Under the pieces are notes generated by a model. It was not told the origin of the DNA. It saw nothing but the letters and a program-made list of their open reading frames with translations, and did no database searches. A stretch of 64,000 nt of DNA from Agromyces sp. H17E-10 (lineage in GTDB: Bacteria > Actinomycetota > Actinomycetes > Actinomycetales > Microbacteriaceae). A program made the translations under genes and the position numbers. Within the stretch, counting starts at the first letter, position 1. Each line of letters starts with the position of its first letter. Of this stretch, positions 42,882 through 55,455 are shown in pieces. The stretch is taken from assembly GCF_022919715.1 (NCBI RefSeq), contig NZ_CP095042.1, positions 1,488,001 through 1,552,000 of the forward strand, read 5' to 3'.

Positions 42882-44186
42882 TCAGCGCCGAGCGGCGGCC
42901 GCGAGCGCCCGGCGATCGGGCTTGCCCGACGCGAGCAGCGGCCACGGGGCGGCCACCACGAGCCGCACCGGCCGGGCGGCGGGACTGAGGCCCGCGGCAT
43001 CCGTCGCCTGTCGTAGCCGGCCGAGCGCGAACTCGTCGTCGCCGACGGGCGCACCCACCACGACGGCCGCGCGCTCGCCCCACTCGGCGTCGGGCACCGC
43101 GACGACGACCGCGTCGGCGAATCCATCGAGCCGGCGCACGGCGCGCTCGACCTCGCCGAGCACGACCTTCACGCCGCCCGAGATCATCACGTCGTCGGCG
43201 CGGCCGCGCACGCGCAGGCGTCCGGTGTCGGCGTCGAGCTCGCCGAGATCGCCCGTGCGATACCAGCGAGTGCCGCGGTCGACGACGAAGGCCGCGGCAG
43301 TGCGTTCGGGATCGTCGAGGTATCCGTCGGCGAGGCTCGACCCCGCGAGCTCGATCGCCCCCTCGACGAACCGGATGCGGGTGTCGCCGATCGGCTCCCC
43401 GTCGTAGACGCAGCCCCCCGCGGTCTCGCTCGAGCCGTAGGTGCGCACGATGCGCGCGCCGAGCGCATCGGCGCGGGCGGCGACCTCGGCGCCGAGCGCC
43501 TGGCCGCCGACCAGGATCGCGTCGAACGACCGCAGCGCCGCCGCGATGAATGCGTCGCGCTCGGCCGCCTCGACCACCCGTGCGAGCTGCACCGGCACGA
43601 GCGACGTGTAGTGCGGCACGTTCGGCAGCATGCGGGCGGATGTCTCGGCGAATGCGGCCGGACGGAACCCGTCGCCTCCGCCGCCGAGCACGACCGTCTC
43701 GGTGCCGGCGAGGATGCCGCGCACGAGCACCTGCGCGCCGGCGATGTAGTGGCCCGGCAGCGCGAGCAGCCACTGACCGGGGCCGCCGAGCGCATCGTGC
43801 GTCGCGTGCGCGCTCGCCTCGAGCGCCTCGGCCGACAGCACAACGCGCTTGGGTCGGTCGGTCGACCCGCTCGTCTCGACGACGAGCGCGACTCCGTCGC
43901 CGACCTCGGCGGCCGCGCGATCCGCCGAGCAGTCCGCCGTGCGTTTCGGGGGTGCATTTCCGCCAGAATCCGGGCCGATCTCCCCCGCATCTTGCGGAAA
44001 AGCACCCCCGGAACGCACCTGCGCAGCGGGCGCGGGCGATGCAGGCGCGGGCGACGCAGGCGCGGACGACGCAGGCGCGGCATCGGCGGGCACGGGCCAC
44101 ACCGCGGGGCCTCCGGCGAGAGCCTCGGCGAGGGCACGGGTCAGCGCCGAGGCATCCTCGGCGGAAACCCGGATGAGCGGTTTCAC
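42882..44186 (-). CDS. menE: o-succinylbenzoate-CoA ligase MenE with palindrome-encoded insertion
   Basis: A 434-residue ANL-superfamily ligase that activates o-succinylbenzoate as its CoA thioester. Motifs: ALVVETSGSTDRPKRVVLS (AMP-binding P-loop; K after RP), RTYGSSETAGGCVYDG, RWYRTGDLGELD, RGRADDVMISGGVKV and the C-terminal LLASGKPDRRAL, whose Lys is the adenylation residue. Residues about 57-83 are encoded by an 80-bp palindrome, and the stretch before it is an Ala/Pro/Ser repeat (ASSAPASPAPASPAPA), so the N-terminal region is expanded beyond the core. All core motifs are present. It follows menB after 13 bp on the same strand. Confidence 0.92.
   Translation of the reverse strand: MKPLIRVSAEDASALTRALAEALAGGPAVWPVPADAAPASSAPASPAPASPAPAAQVRSGGAFPQDAGEIGPDSGGNAPPKRTADCSADRAAAEVGDGVALVVETSGSTDRPKRVVLSAEALEASAHATHDALGGPGQWLLALPGHYIAGAQVLVRGILAGTETVVLGGGGDGFRPAAFAETSARMLPNVPHYTSLVPVQLARVVEAAERDAFIAAALRSFDAILVGGQALGAEVAARADALGARIVRTYGSSETAGGCVYDGEPIGDTRIRFVEGAIELAGSSLADGYLDDPERTAAAFVVDRGTRWYRTGDLGELDADTGRLRVRGRADDVMISGGVKVVLGEVERAVRRLDGFADAVVVAVPDAEWGERAAVVVGAPVGDDEFALGRLRQATDAAGLSPAARPVRLVVAAPWPLLASGKPDRRALAAAARR
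43939..44018. repeat. 80-bp palindrome read in frame inside menE
   Basis: Left arm 43939-43963 (GTGCGTTTCGGGGGTGC...) and right arm 43994-44018 (...GCACCCCCGGAACGCAC) match at 23 of 25 positions around a 30-base loop. It adds about 27 residues to MenE without breaking the frame. It differs in sequence from the GGTTTCGAGACG family. Confidence 0.85.
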
Positions 44187-44199
44187 GTAACCGGCCGAG

Positions 44200-45150
44200 C
44201 TAGAAGTGCCACGGGTAGGGCCCCCAGTCGGGGTCGCGCTTCTCGAGGAAGGCGTCGCGGCCCTCGACGGCTTCGTCGGTTCCGTAGGCGAGGCGGGTCG
44301 CCTCGCCGGCGAAGACCTGCTGCCCGACCATGCCGTCGTCGACCGCGTTGAACGCGAACTTCAGCATGCGGATCGCGGTCGGCGACTTCGTGAGGATCGT
44401 GCGCGCCATCGCGATCGCCTCGCGCTCGAGCTCGGCGTGCGGCACCACCCGGTTGACGGCGCCCATCTCGTAGGCGCGATCGGCCGAGTACTCCTCGGCG
44501 AGGAAGAACACCTCGCGCGCGAACTTCTGCCCGATCTGGCGGGCGAAGTAGGCCGAGCCGTAACCGGCATCGAAGGAACCGACGTCGGCGTCGGTCTGCT
44601 TGAAGCGTCCGTGTTCGCGCGAGGCGATCGTCAGGTCGCAGACCACGTGCAGCGAGTGGCCGCCGCCGGCCGCCCATCCGGGCACGACCGCGATGACGAC
44701 CTTCGGCATGAAGCGGATGAGCCGCTGCACCTCGAGGATGTGCAGGCGTCCGACCGCGGCGTGCCCGTGCGGGTCGGCCGTGCCGCCCGCACCGTCGACG
44801 ATCGCGGTCTCGGCGTCGGAGTACTTGTACCCGTCGCGCCCGCGGATGCGCTGGTCGCCGCCCGAGCAGAACGCCCAGCCGCCGTCCTTCGCGCTCGGTC
44901 CGTTGCCGGTCAGCAGCACGACGCCGATGCGCGGGTTCGTGCGCGCGTCCTCGAGGGCGCGGTAGAGCTCGTCGACCGTGTGCGGCCGGAACGCGTTGCG
45001 CACCTCGGGCCGGTCGAACGCGATGCGGGCGATGCGCCCGTCGAGCGAGTGGTGGTAGGTGATGTCGGTGAAGGATGCTCCGTGGCCGACGCCGCCCGAG
45101 GCATCCGCCCACTGGCTCGGATCGAACAGTTCGGAGACCTCGGCGCTCAT
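44200..45150 (-). CDS. menB: 1,4-dihydroxy-2-naphthoyl-CoA synthase MenB
   Basis: A 316-residue crotonase-fold enzyme that cyclises succinylbenzoyl-CoA to DHNA-CoA. Key segments: RIAFDRPEVRNAFRPHTVDEL, FCSGGDQRIRG (oxyanion hole and the SGGDQ of MenB), VPGWAAGGGHSLHVVCDLTIAS, TDADVGSFDAGYGSAYFARQ (catalytic Asp region) and the typical MenB end EKRDPDWGPYPWHF. Length is slightly above average. The start is ATG 45150. It is 13 bp upstream of menE on the same strand, a likely menBE operon. Confidence 0.95.
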   Translation of the reverse strand: MSAEVSELFDPSQWADASGGVGHGASFTDITYHHSLDGRIARIAFDRPEVRNAFRPHTVDELYRALEDARTNPRIGVVLLTGNGPSAKDGGWAFCSGGDQRIRGRDGYKYSDAETAIVDGAGGTADPHGHAAVGRLHILEVQRLIRFMPKVVIAVVPGWAAGGGHSLHVVCDLTIASREHGRFKQTDADVGSFDAGYGSAYFARQIGQKFAREVFFLAEEYSADRAYEMGAVNRVVPHAELEREAIAMARTILTKSPTAIRMLKFAFNAVDDGMVGQQVFAGEATRLAYGTDEAVEGRDAFLEKRDPDWGPYPWHF

Positions 45151-45215
45151 GCTTCCAGCCTATTCCGGCGCGCCGGTGCACGCGGGTGCGCACCTGCCCG
45201 CGCAGGCCGCCGCGC

Positions 45216-45422
45216 TCAGACGCCGGCGCCCGACTGGGCGAGCATGCCGGTCACGAGCGCATACGCCGCCGTGCCGACCGTGAGCACACCCCACGTCAGC
45301 GGGATCGCCGCCGCGATCACGAGGAGGATGCCGCCGACGCCGATCGCGACGTTGCGGCCCGTCGACTCGGCACGGACCTCGCGCGTCTCGAGACCGAGTT
45401 CGTGGATGCCGTCGACGCTCAT
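45216..45422 (-). CDS. small membrane protein, hypothetical
   Basis: A 68-residue protein starting at ATG 45422 (MSVDGIHELGLETREVRAES), with two hydrophobic segments, NVAIGVGGILLVIAAAIPLTW and VLTVGTAAYALVTGM. The frame is open to 45566, but the upstream part overlaps the start of menC and is Arg-rich. The family is not recognised. It lies between menB and divergent menC; no link to menaquinone is evident. Confidence 0.7.
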   Translation of the reverse strand: MSVDGIHELGLETREVRAESTGRNVAIGVGGILLVIAAAIPLTWGVLTVGTAAYALVTGMLAQSGAGV

Positions 45423-45469
45423 GCCGACCACCCTATTCGCGTCACTCGACCGGATGCCAGACTTGGCCC

Positions 45470-46504
45470 ATGCCAGCCGACGACCAGCCCGCGCCGCACG
45501 CACATTCCGAGGCCACCGCGCTCCCCTCGCTCGACGACCTGCTCGCGAGCGCCCGGGTGGTGGCATTGCCGCTCGTGACCCGGTTCCGCGGCATCGACGT
45601 GCGCGAGGCCATGGTCTTCGAGGGGCCTCGGGGCTGGACCGAGTTCAGCCCCTTCGCCGAGTACGGCGACGACGAGGCATCCGCCTGGCTGGCCGCGGCG
45701 ATCGACTTCGGCTGGAACGCACCGCCGACAGCCTTGCGCGACCGCATCCCCGTGAACGCGACCGTGCCCGCCGTCGATCCCGACAGCGTGCCCGCGGTGC
45801 TCGCCCGGTTCGCCGGGTGCCGCACGGCGAAGGTGAAGGTCGCGGGCTCCGACCAGACCCTCGCGCAGGACGTCGCGCGCGTGCGCGCCGTGCGCGACGT
45901 GCTCGGCCCCGAGGGGCGCGTGCGCGTCGACGCCAACGGCGGCTGGAACGTCGACGAGGCCGAGCACGCGATCCACGCCCTCGCGCCGTTCGACCTCGAA
46001 TACGTCGAGCAGCCGTGCGCGACGGTCGACGAGCTCGCCGAGATCCGCCGTCGCACGAAGTACATGGGCATCCCGATCGCGGCCGACGAGAGCGTGCGCC
46101 GCGCCGACGACCCGCTCGCCGTCGCCGAGGCGGGTGCCGCCGACCTGCTCGTGATCAAGGCGCAGCCGCTCGGCGGCATCCGCCGAGCACTCGCGATCGT
46201 CGAAGCGGCGGGCCTGCCGGTCGTCGTATCGAGCGCGCTCGACACGAGCGTCGGCCTCGCGATGGGCGCCCAGCTGGCCGCATCGGTGCCGTCGCTCGAG
46301 TTCGATTGCGGGCTCGGCACGGCGTCGCTGCTCGCCGCGGATGTCACGGGGTCGCCGCTCGTCGCCGAAGGCGGGTCGATCGCGGTCGGCCGGATCGTTC
46401 CCGACCCGGTGCTGCTCGACCGGTACGAGGCGACCGAGGAGCGGGTGGACTGGTGGCTCGAGCGGCTCGGTCGCTGCTTCGAGGTGCTGCGCGACGCGCG
46501 GTGA
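45470..46504 (+). CDS. menC: o-succinylbenzoate synthase MenC
   Basis: A 344-residue enolase-superfamily dehydratase that makes o-succinylbenzoate from SHCHC. Family residues are visible: KVKVAG (catalytic Lys), RVDANGGWNVDEA (Asp ligand), LEYVEQPC (Glu ligand), IAADES (Asp ligand) and LLVIKAQPLGG (second Lys). The start ATG 45470 lacks a clear ribosome binding site; the first ~20 residues (PADDQPAPHAHSEATALP) look like an extension. It is on the plus strand, opposite to the rest of the men genes. Confidence 0.93.
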   Translation: MPADDQPAPHAHSEATALPSLDDLLASARVVALPLVTRFRGIDVREAMVFEGPRGWTEFSPFAEYGDDEASAWLAAAIDFGWNAPPTALRDRIPVNATVPAVDPDSVPAVLARFAGCRTAKVKVAGSDQTLAQDVARVRAVRDVLGPEGRVRVDANGGWNVDEAEHAIHALAPFDLEYVEQPCATVDELAEIRRRTKYMGIPIAADESVRRADDPLAVAEAGAADLLVIKAQPLGGIRRALAIVEAAGLPVVVSSALDTSVGLAMGAQLAASVPSLEFDCGLGTASLLAADVTGSPLVAEGGSIAVGRIVPDPVLLDRYEATEERVDWWLERLGRCFEVLRDAR

Positions 46505-46538
46505 GGTGTCGAGACGCGCACCCGGCGCGGCTCGCCCG

Positions 46539-46901
46539 TCACCCGGTGATCGTCGCCCGGTCGAGATAGGCGGTGATCGCGTCGCGGTTCTTCGCGAGGC
46601 ATCCGATGCGCTGGTCGAGCTGGGCGCGGCGCTCGGCGAGCGATTCGGCGAGCGCGCGCTGGATGACGGGCGTCTCGGGGTCGGTGACGCTCGCGAGGCA
46701 CGGCAGCATGTCGAGGATGACGGCGGTCGGGATGCCGGCATCGATGAGGTCGCGCACCTGCCCGACCCGTTCGACCGCGCCGTCGGGGTAGTCACGGTAG
46801 CCGTTGCTCTCGCGCATCGACGTGATGAGCCCCTGGGCCTCGTAGTAGCGCAGCAGCCGGGTCGACACCCCGGTCTGCGAGGCCAGTTCACCGATGCGCA
46901 C
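46539..46901 (-). CDS. MerR-family transcriptional regulator
   Basis: A 120-residue regulator. HTH: VRIGELASQTGVSTRLLRYYE; wing GLITSMRESNGYRDYPDGAVERVGQVRDLID; dimerisation helix covering the end (ALAESLAERRAQLDQRIGCLAKNRDAI). I chose GTG 46901 because GAGGAGGCGCC precedes it closely; an earlier ATG (46943) would run through the promoter. No metal-binding Cys triad is obvious (one Cys in DMLPC, one in RIGC), so a drug or redox ligand is as likely as a metal. It is divergent from an MFS gene with a near-perfect dyad between them. Confidence 0.92.
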   Translation of the reverse strand: MRIGELASQTGVSTRLLRYYEAQGLITSMRESNGYRDYPDGAVERVGQVRDLIDAGIPTAVILDMLPCLASVTDPETPVIQRALAESLAERRAQLDQRIGCLAKNRDAITAYLDRATITG

Positions 46902-46921
46902 GGCGCCTCCTCGAGATCGAC

Positions 46922-46946
46922 TTGACCTTAACACTAGTGTCAAGGT
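46922..46946. promoter_or_regulatory. MerR-type operator/promoter dyad
   Basis: Arms ACCTTAACACT and AGTGTCAAGGT (46925-46946) are complementary at 10 of 11 positions. TTGACC (46922-46927) could be the -35 box for the MFS gene, and a TTGACA on the opposite strand (within the right arm) the -35 box for merR. A dyad lying in the promoter spacer is the standard MerR arrangement. Confidence 0.78.
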
Positions 46947-46960
46947 TCGACACTGACGGC

Positions 46961-48160
46961 ATGGCTTCTCCGATCACCGCATCAACGCCCGCCGTCGCGA
47001 CACCGCCGCGCACACGACTTCCCTACAACGGGCTGCTCGCGCTCGCCTCGATCGTCTTCGTCGGCGTCGTCACCGAGATCATGCCGGCCGGGCTGCTGCC
47101 GCAGATGAGCGCCGACCTCGGTGTTTCCGAGGCGCAGATCGGCTGGCTCGTAGCGGCGTACGCCGTGACCACCGCGGTGACCGCGATCCCGCTCACCGCG
47201 CTCACCCGGGCCATCCCGCGGAAGCGCCTGCTGCTCTCGCTCGTCGTCGGCTTCGCACTGGTGAGCGGCGTCACCGCGATCGCCGGCGACTACACGACGA
47301 TCCTCGTCGCGCGCACGGTCGGCGGCATGCTCGCGGGCCTCCTCTGGGCGATCGCGGCGGGCTACGCCATGCGCATGGTCGAGCCCGAGCACTCGGGCCG
47401 CGCCCTCTCGATCGCGATGGTCGGCACGCCGCTCGCGTTCGCCTTCGGACTGCCGATCGCGACGACGCTCGGCGCCGCCCTCGGCTGGCGCGCGGCGTTC
47501 GCGGTGCTGGCTGGCCTCGCGCTCGTGCTCGCCGTGTGGGCCGCGTTCGCCCTGCCCGCCTTCGCCGGCGAGCGCGCCGGATCGCGACCCGGCCTCCGCA
47601 CCGTGCTGCGCCTGCCGGGACTCGTCGCCGTGCTCGCGACGACCGCCGTGTTCGTGCTCGCGCACAACGTCGCCTACACCTACATCGCCCCGCTCACCGT
47701 GCCGGCCGGACTCGACGGGCACCTCGACGTGGTGCTGCTCGTGTTCGGCGTCTTCGCCGTCGCCGGGGTGCTCGTCTCGGGGGCGCTCGTCGACCGGCAC
47801 CTGCGCACGATGGTGCTCATCGCCGCGGCCGCGCTCGGTGCGGCCATGATCATGATCGGATGCCTCGCCGCCGAGCCCGTCGCCGTCTACGCGGCGGTCG
47901 CACTCTGGGGCGTCGCCTACGGCGGAGCTCCCACGCTGCTGCAGTCGGCCCCCGCGCGCATCGCCGGCAGTGCCGCCGACGTCGCCCAGTCGATGGTCGT
48001 CGCGACCTGGAACGGATCGATCGCGGTCGGCGCCTTCATCGGCGGCCTCGTGCTCGAGGCCGCCGGCGTCGCGTCCCTGCCGTGGGTCGCGCTCGGCCTC
48101 GTCGCGCTCGCGGCGCTCATCGCGTCGACGTCGCGCGCCGCGTTCGCGCCGCTGCGCTGA
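46961..48160 (+). CDS. MFS transporter, 12-helix (AraJ-like)
   Basis: A 399-residue DHA1-type major facilitator. N-terminus: YNGLLALASIVFVGVVTEIMPAGLLPQMSADLG, close to the start of the AraJ/sugar-efflux or chloramphenicol-efflux group. Then TAIPLTALTRAIPRKRLLLS (motif A) and VARTVGGMLAGLLWAIAAGYAMRM. Twelve membrane helices are apparent. The ATG at 46961 is chosen; an in-frame ATG at 46922 would lie within the operator. The likely role is export of a small molecule under MerR control; the substrate is unknown. Confidence 0.9.
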   Translation: MASPITASTPAVATPPRTRLPYNGLLALASIVFVGVVTEIMPAGLLPQMSADLGVSEAQIGWLVAAYAVTTAVTAIPLTALTRAIPRKRLLLSLVVGFALVSGVTAIAGDYTTILVARTVGGMLAGLLWAIAAGYAMRMVEPEHSGRALSIAMVGTPLAFAFGLPIATTLGAALGWRAAFAVLAGLALVLAVWAAFALPAFAGERAGSRPGLRTVLRLPGLVAVLATTAVFVLAHNVAYTYIAPLTVPAGLDGHLDVVLLVFGVFAVAGVLVSGALVDRHLRTMVLIAAAALGAAMIMIGCLAAEPVAVYAAVALWGVAYGGAPTLLQSAPARIAGSAADVAQSMVVATWNGSIAVGAFIGGLVLEAAGVASLPWVALGLVALAALIASTSRAAFAPLR

Positions 48161-48237
48161 CCGGGGTCTCCTGTCAATCCCCAGCTCTGGGTGCATCGGC
48201 CCGGCTCCCGCTCAGGGCGAGCACGGATGCCTCGCCT

Positions 48238-48270
48238 CGACGCACGGGCGACGGTGGAACCCGTGCGTCG
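48238..48270. promoter_or_regulatory. perfect hairpin in the 5' region of the small secreted-protein gene
   Basis: CGACGCACGGG (48238-48248) and CCCGTGCGTCG (48260-48270) are perfect 11-bp arms with an 11-base loop, 45 bp before the start codon. It could end MFS transcription or act in the leader of the next gene. No U-tract is seen. Confidence 0.5.
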
Positions 48271-48314
48271 CGCACTGCGCGTCGCACGACCGATTTCCAC
48301 CCGAAGGAGACCAG

Positions 48315-48731
48315 ATGTTCAAGAAGACCATGACCACGATCGGTGCGGGCATCGCGCTCGCGGCGGCGGGCGTGCTCGCGAGCGGAACCGCCGCGTTCGC
48401 CCACGAGTGCTTCAACCCGAACCGCTCGGAGCAGGGCAACGCCGGCGCCTCGAACTCGCAGGCGTGGCTCACCGTGCACATCGAGGAGCTGACGATGGGC
48501 CTGCCCGAGGCCGACGCCGACTGCGTGCTCGACGCCTACGCCGCGACCGGAGCGCCGATGTCGTTCACGATCATGGTGAAGGGCGCCGTCGGCCAGGACG
48601 GCACCATCGCCTCCAACAACCCGCACGCCGACAAGGCGGGCGACGGCAAGGGCATCGACGAGATCTTCGCCGCACACGGCGACGACATCGTCGGCAGCTT
48701 CGCCGAGTGCGGCGTCGAGCTGCCGTTCTGA
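48315..48731 (+). CDS. small secreted Cys-containing protein, unknown family
   Basis: A 138-residue protein starting at ATG 48315 behind GAAGGAGACCAG, a strong ribosome binding site. The signal peptide (KKTMTTIGAGIALAAAGVLASG) is probably cut at TAAFA/HEC. The mature protein has three Cys (HECFNPNR, DADCVLDAY, FAECGVELPF), an acidic C-terminal half and no membrane anchor. I do not recognise the fold. The strong translation signals and leader hairpin suggest high expression. It is convergent with the amylopullulanase gene; a long repeat palindrome lies between them. Confidence 0.8.
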   Translation: MFKKTMTTIGAGIALAAAGVLASGTAAFAHECFNPNRSEQGNAGASNSQAWLTVHIEELTMGLPEADADCVLDAYAATGAPMSFTIMVKGAVGQDGTIASNNPHADKAGDGKGIDEIFAAHGDDIVGSFAECGVELPF

Positions 48732-48745
48732 CGCGGGACACTCCG

Positions 48746-48834
48746 TTGGTCGAGTAGCGACGAAGGAGCGTATCGAGACCCTCGCGAGGGGGTCTCGATA
48801 CGCGTGCTCCTTCGTCGCGCGCTACTCGACCACC
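48746..48834. repeat. long palindromic repeat between convergent genes
   Basis: Left arm GGTCGAGTAGCGACGAAGGA...TATCGAGACC (48748-48780) and right arm GGTCTCGATACGCGTGCTCC...CTACTCGACC (48791-48831). This is close to a full copy of the palindrome at 36706-36798. Its position, 15 bp after the secreted-protein stop and 8 bp before the amylopullulanase stop, fits a bidirectional terminator. Confidence 0.87.
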
Positions 48835-48841
48835 GAACCCC

Positions 48842-54949
<6,108 letters not shown>

Positions 54950-55024
54950 CCTTGACTCCCGATTCCCGGCACGACTCCGTGCCACCGACACTGCTCGCGA
55001 ACGTAGCAGCGCCGCGCCCGTTAA

Positions 55025-55038
55025 TGCAAGCGTTTGCA
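55025..55038. promoter_or_regulatory. LacI-family operator upstream of amylopullulanase
   Basis: TGCAAGCGTTTGCA is a near-perfect palindrome with the central CG typical of LacI/GalR-family (MalR/CcpA-like) sites. It lies 76 bp before the start codon. No LacI-type gene is in the window. Confidence 0.78.
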
Positions 55039-55090
55039 ATCAGGATGCCGCTTCGAGACCCGATCGTTGATTTCGTGCAGCGCAGATCCA

Positions 55091-55104
55091 TGCAAACGCT
55101 GCCA
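55091..55104. promoter_or_regulatory. second LacI-family operator
   Basis: TGCAAACGCTGCCA (TGGCAGCGTTTGCA on the other strand) fits TGNNANCGNTNNCA. Its start is 66 bp from that of the first site, about six helical turns, so looping or cooperative binding by one regulator is plausible. Confidence 0.65.
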
Positions 55105-55116
55105 GATTTCGCGGGG

Positions 55117-55338
55117 TCAGAGCAGGCGGGCGTAGGCGCCGTTGCGGATCTGCTCGTCGCGCAGCCGTCGCGCCTCCTGGCGCAGTTCGTGGCGTCGTGC
55201 GAGTTCGTCGCGATCGAGGGTGTGCCCGCGACGGCCGGCTCCGAGGCCGACGGCGACGGCGGCGCGCGCCAGCCAGTCGCGCAGCGCCCGGGTCGGGCGG
55301 ATCGTCGTCGAGACGGTTCCGGCGAGTGCGGTGTTCAT
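55117..55338 (-). CDS. small basic protein, hypothetical
   Basis: A 73-residue protein starting at ATG 55338 (behind GGGGAAC). The first part is NTALAGTVSTTIRPTRALRD with a short amphipathic segment (WLARAAVAVGLGAG), then a strongly charged helix (RDELARRHELRQEARRLRDE). The family is not recognised, though small basic proteins of this shape are common in Microbacteriaceae. The frame is open further upstream to 55437 without support. It lies between the amylopullulanase promoter and the LuxR-type gene. Confidence 0.6.
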   Translation of the reverse strand: MNTALAGTVSTTIRPTRALRDWLARAAVAVGLGAGRRGHTLDRDELARRHELRQEARRLRDEQIRNGAYARLL

Positions 55339-55455
55339 GGTGTTCCCCTGTCGTTCACGGTTCCCGCCTCCGCGGTCCGTGATTCCATCCCACCGCCGGG
55401 GGCGTCTCCGCGAATCGGCGACCACTACCGAGATCACCGCCGCGCACTACCGAGA

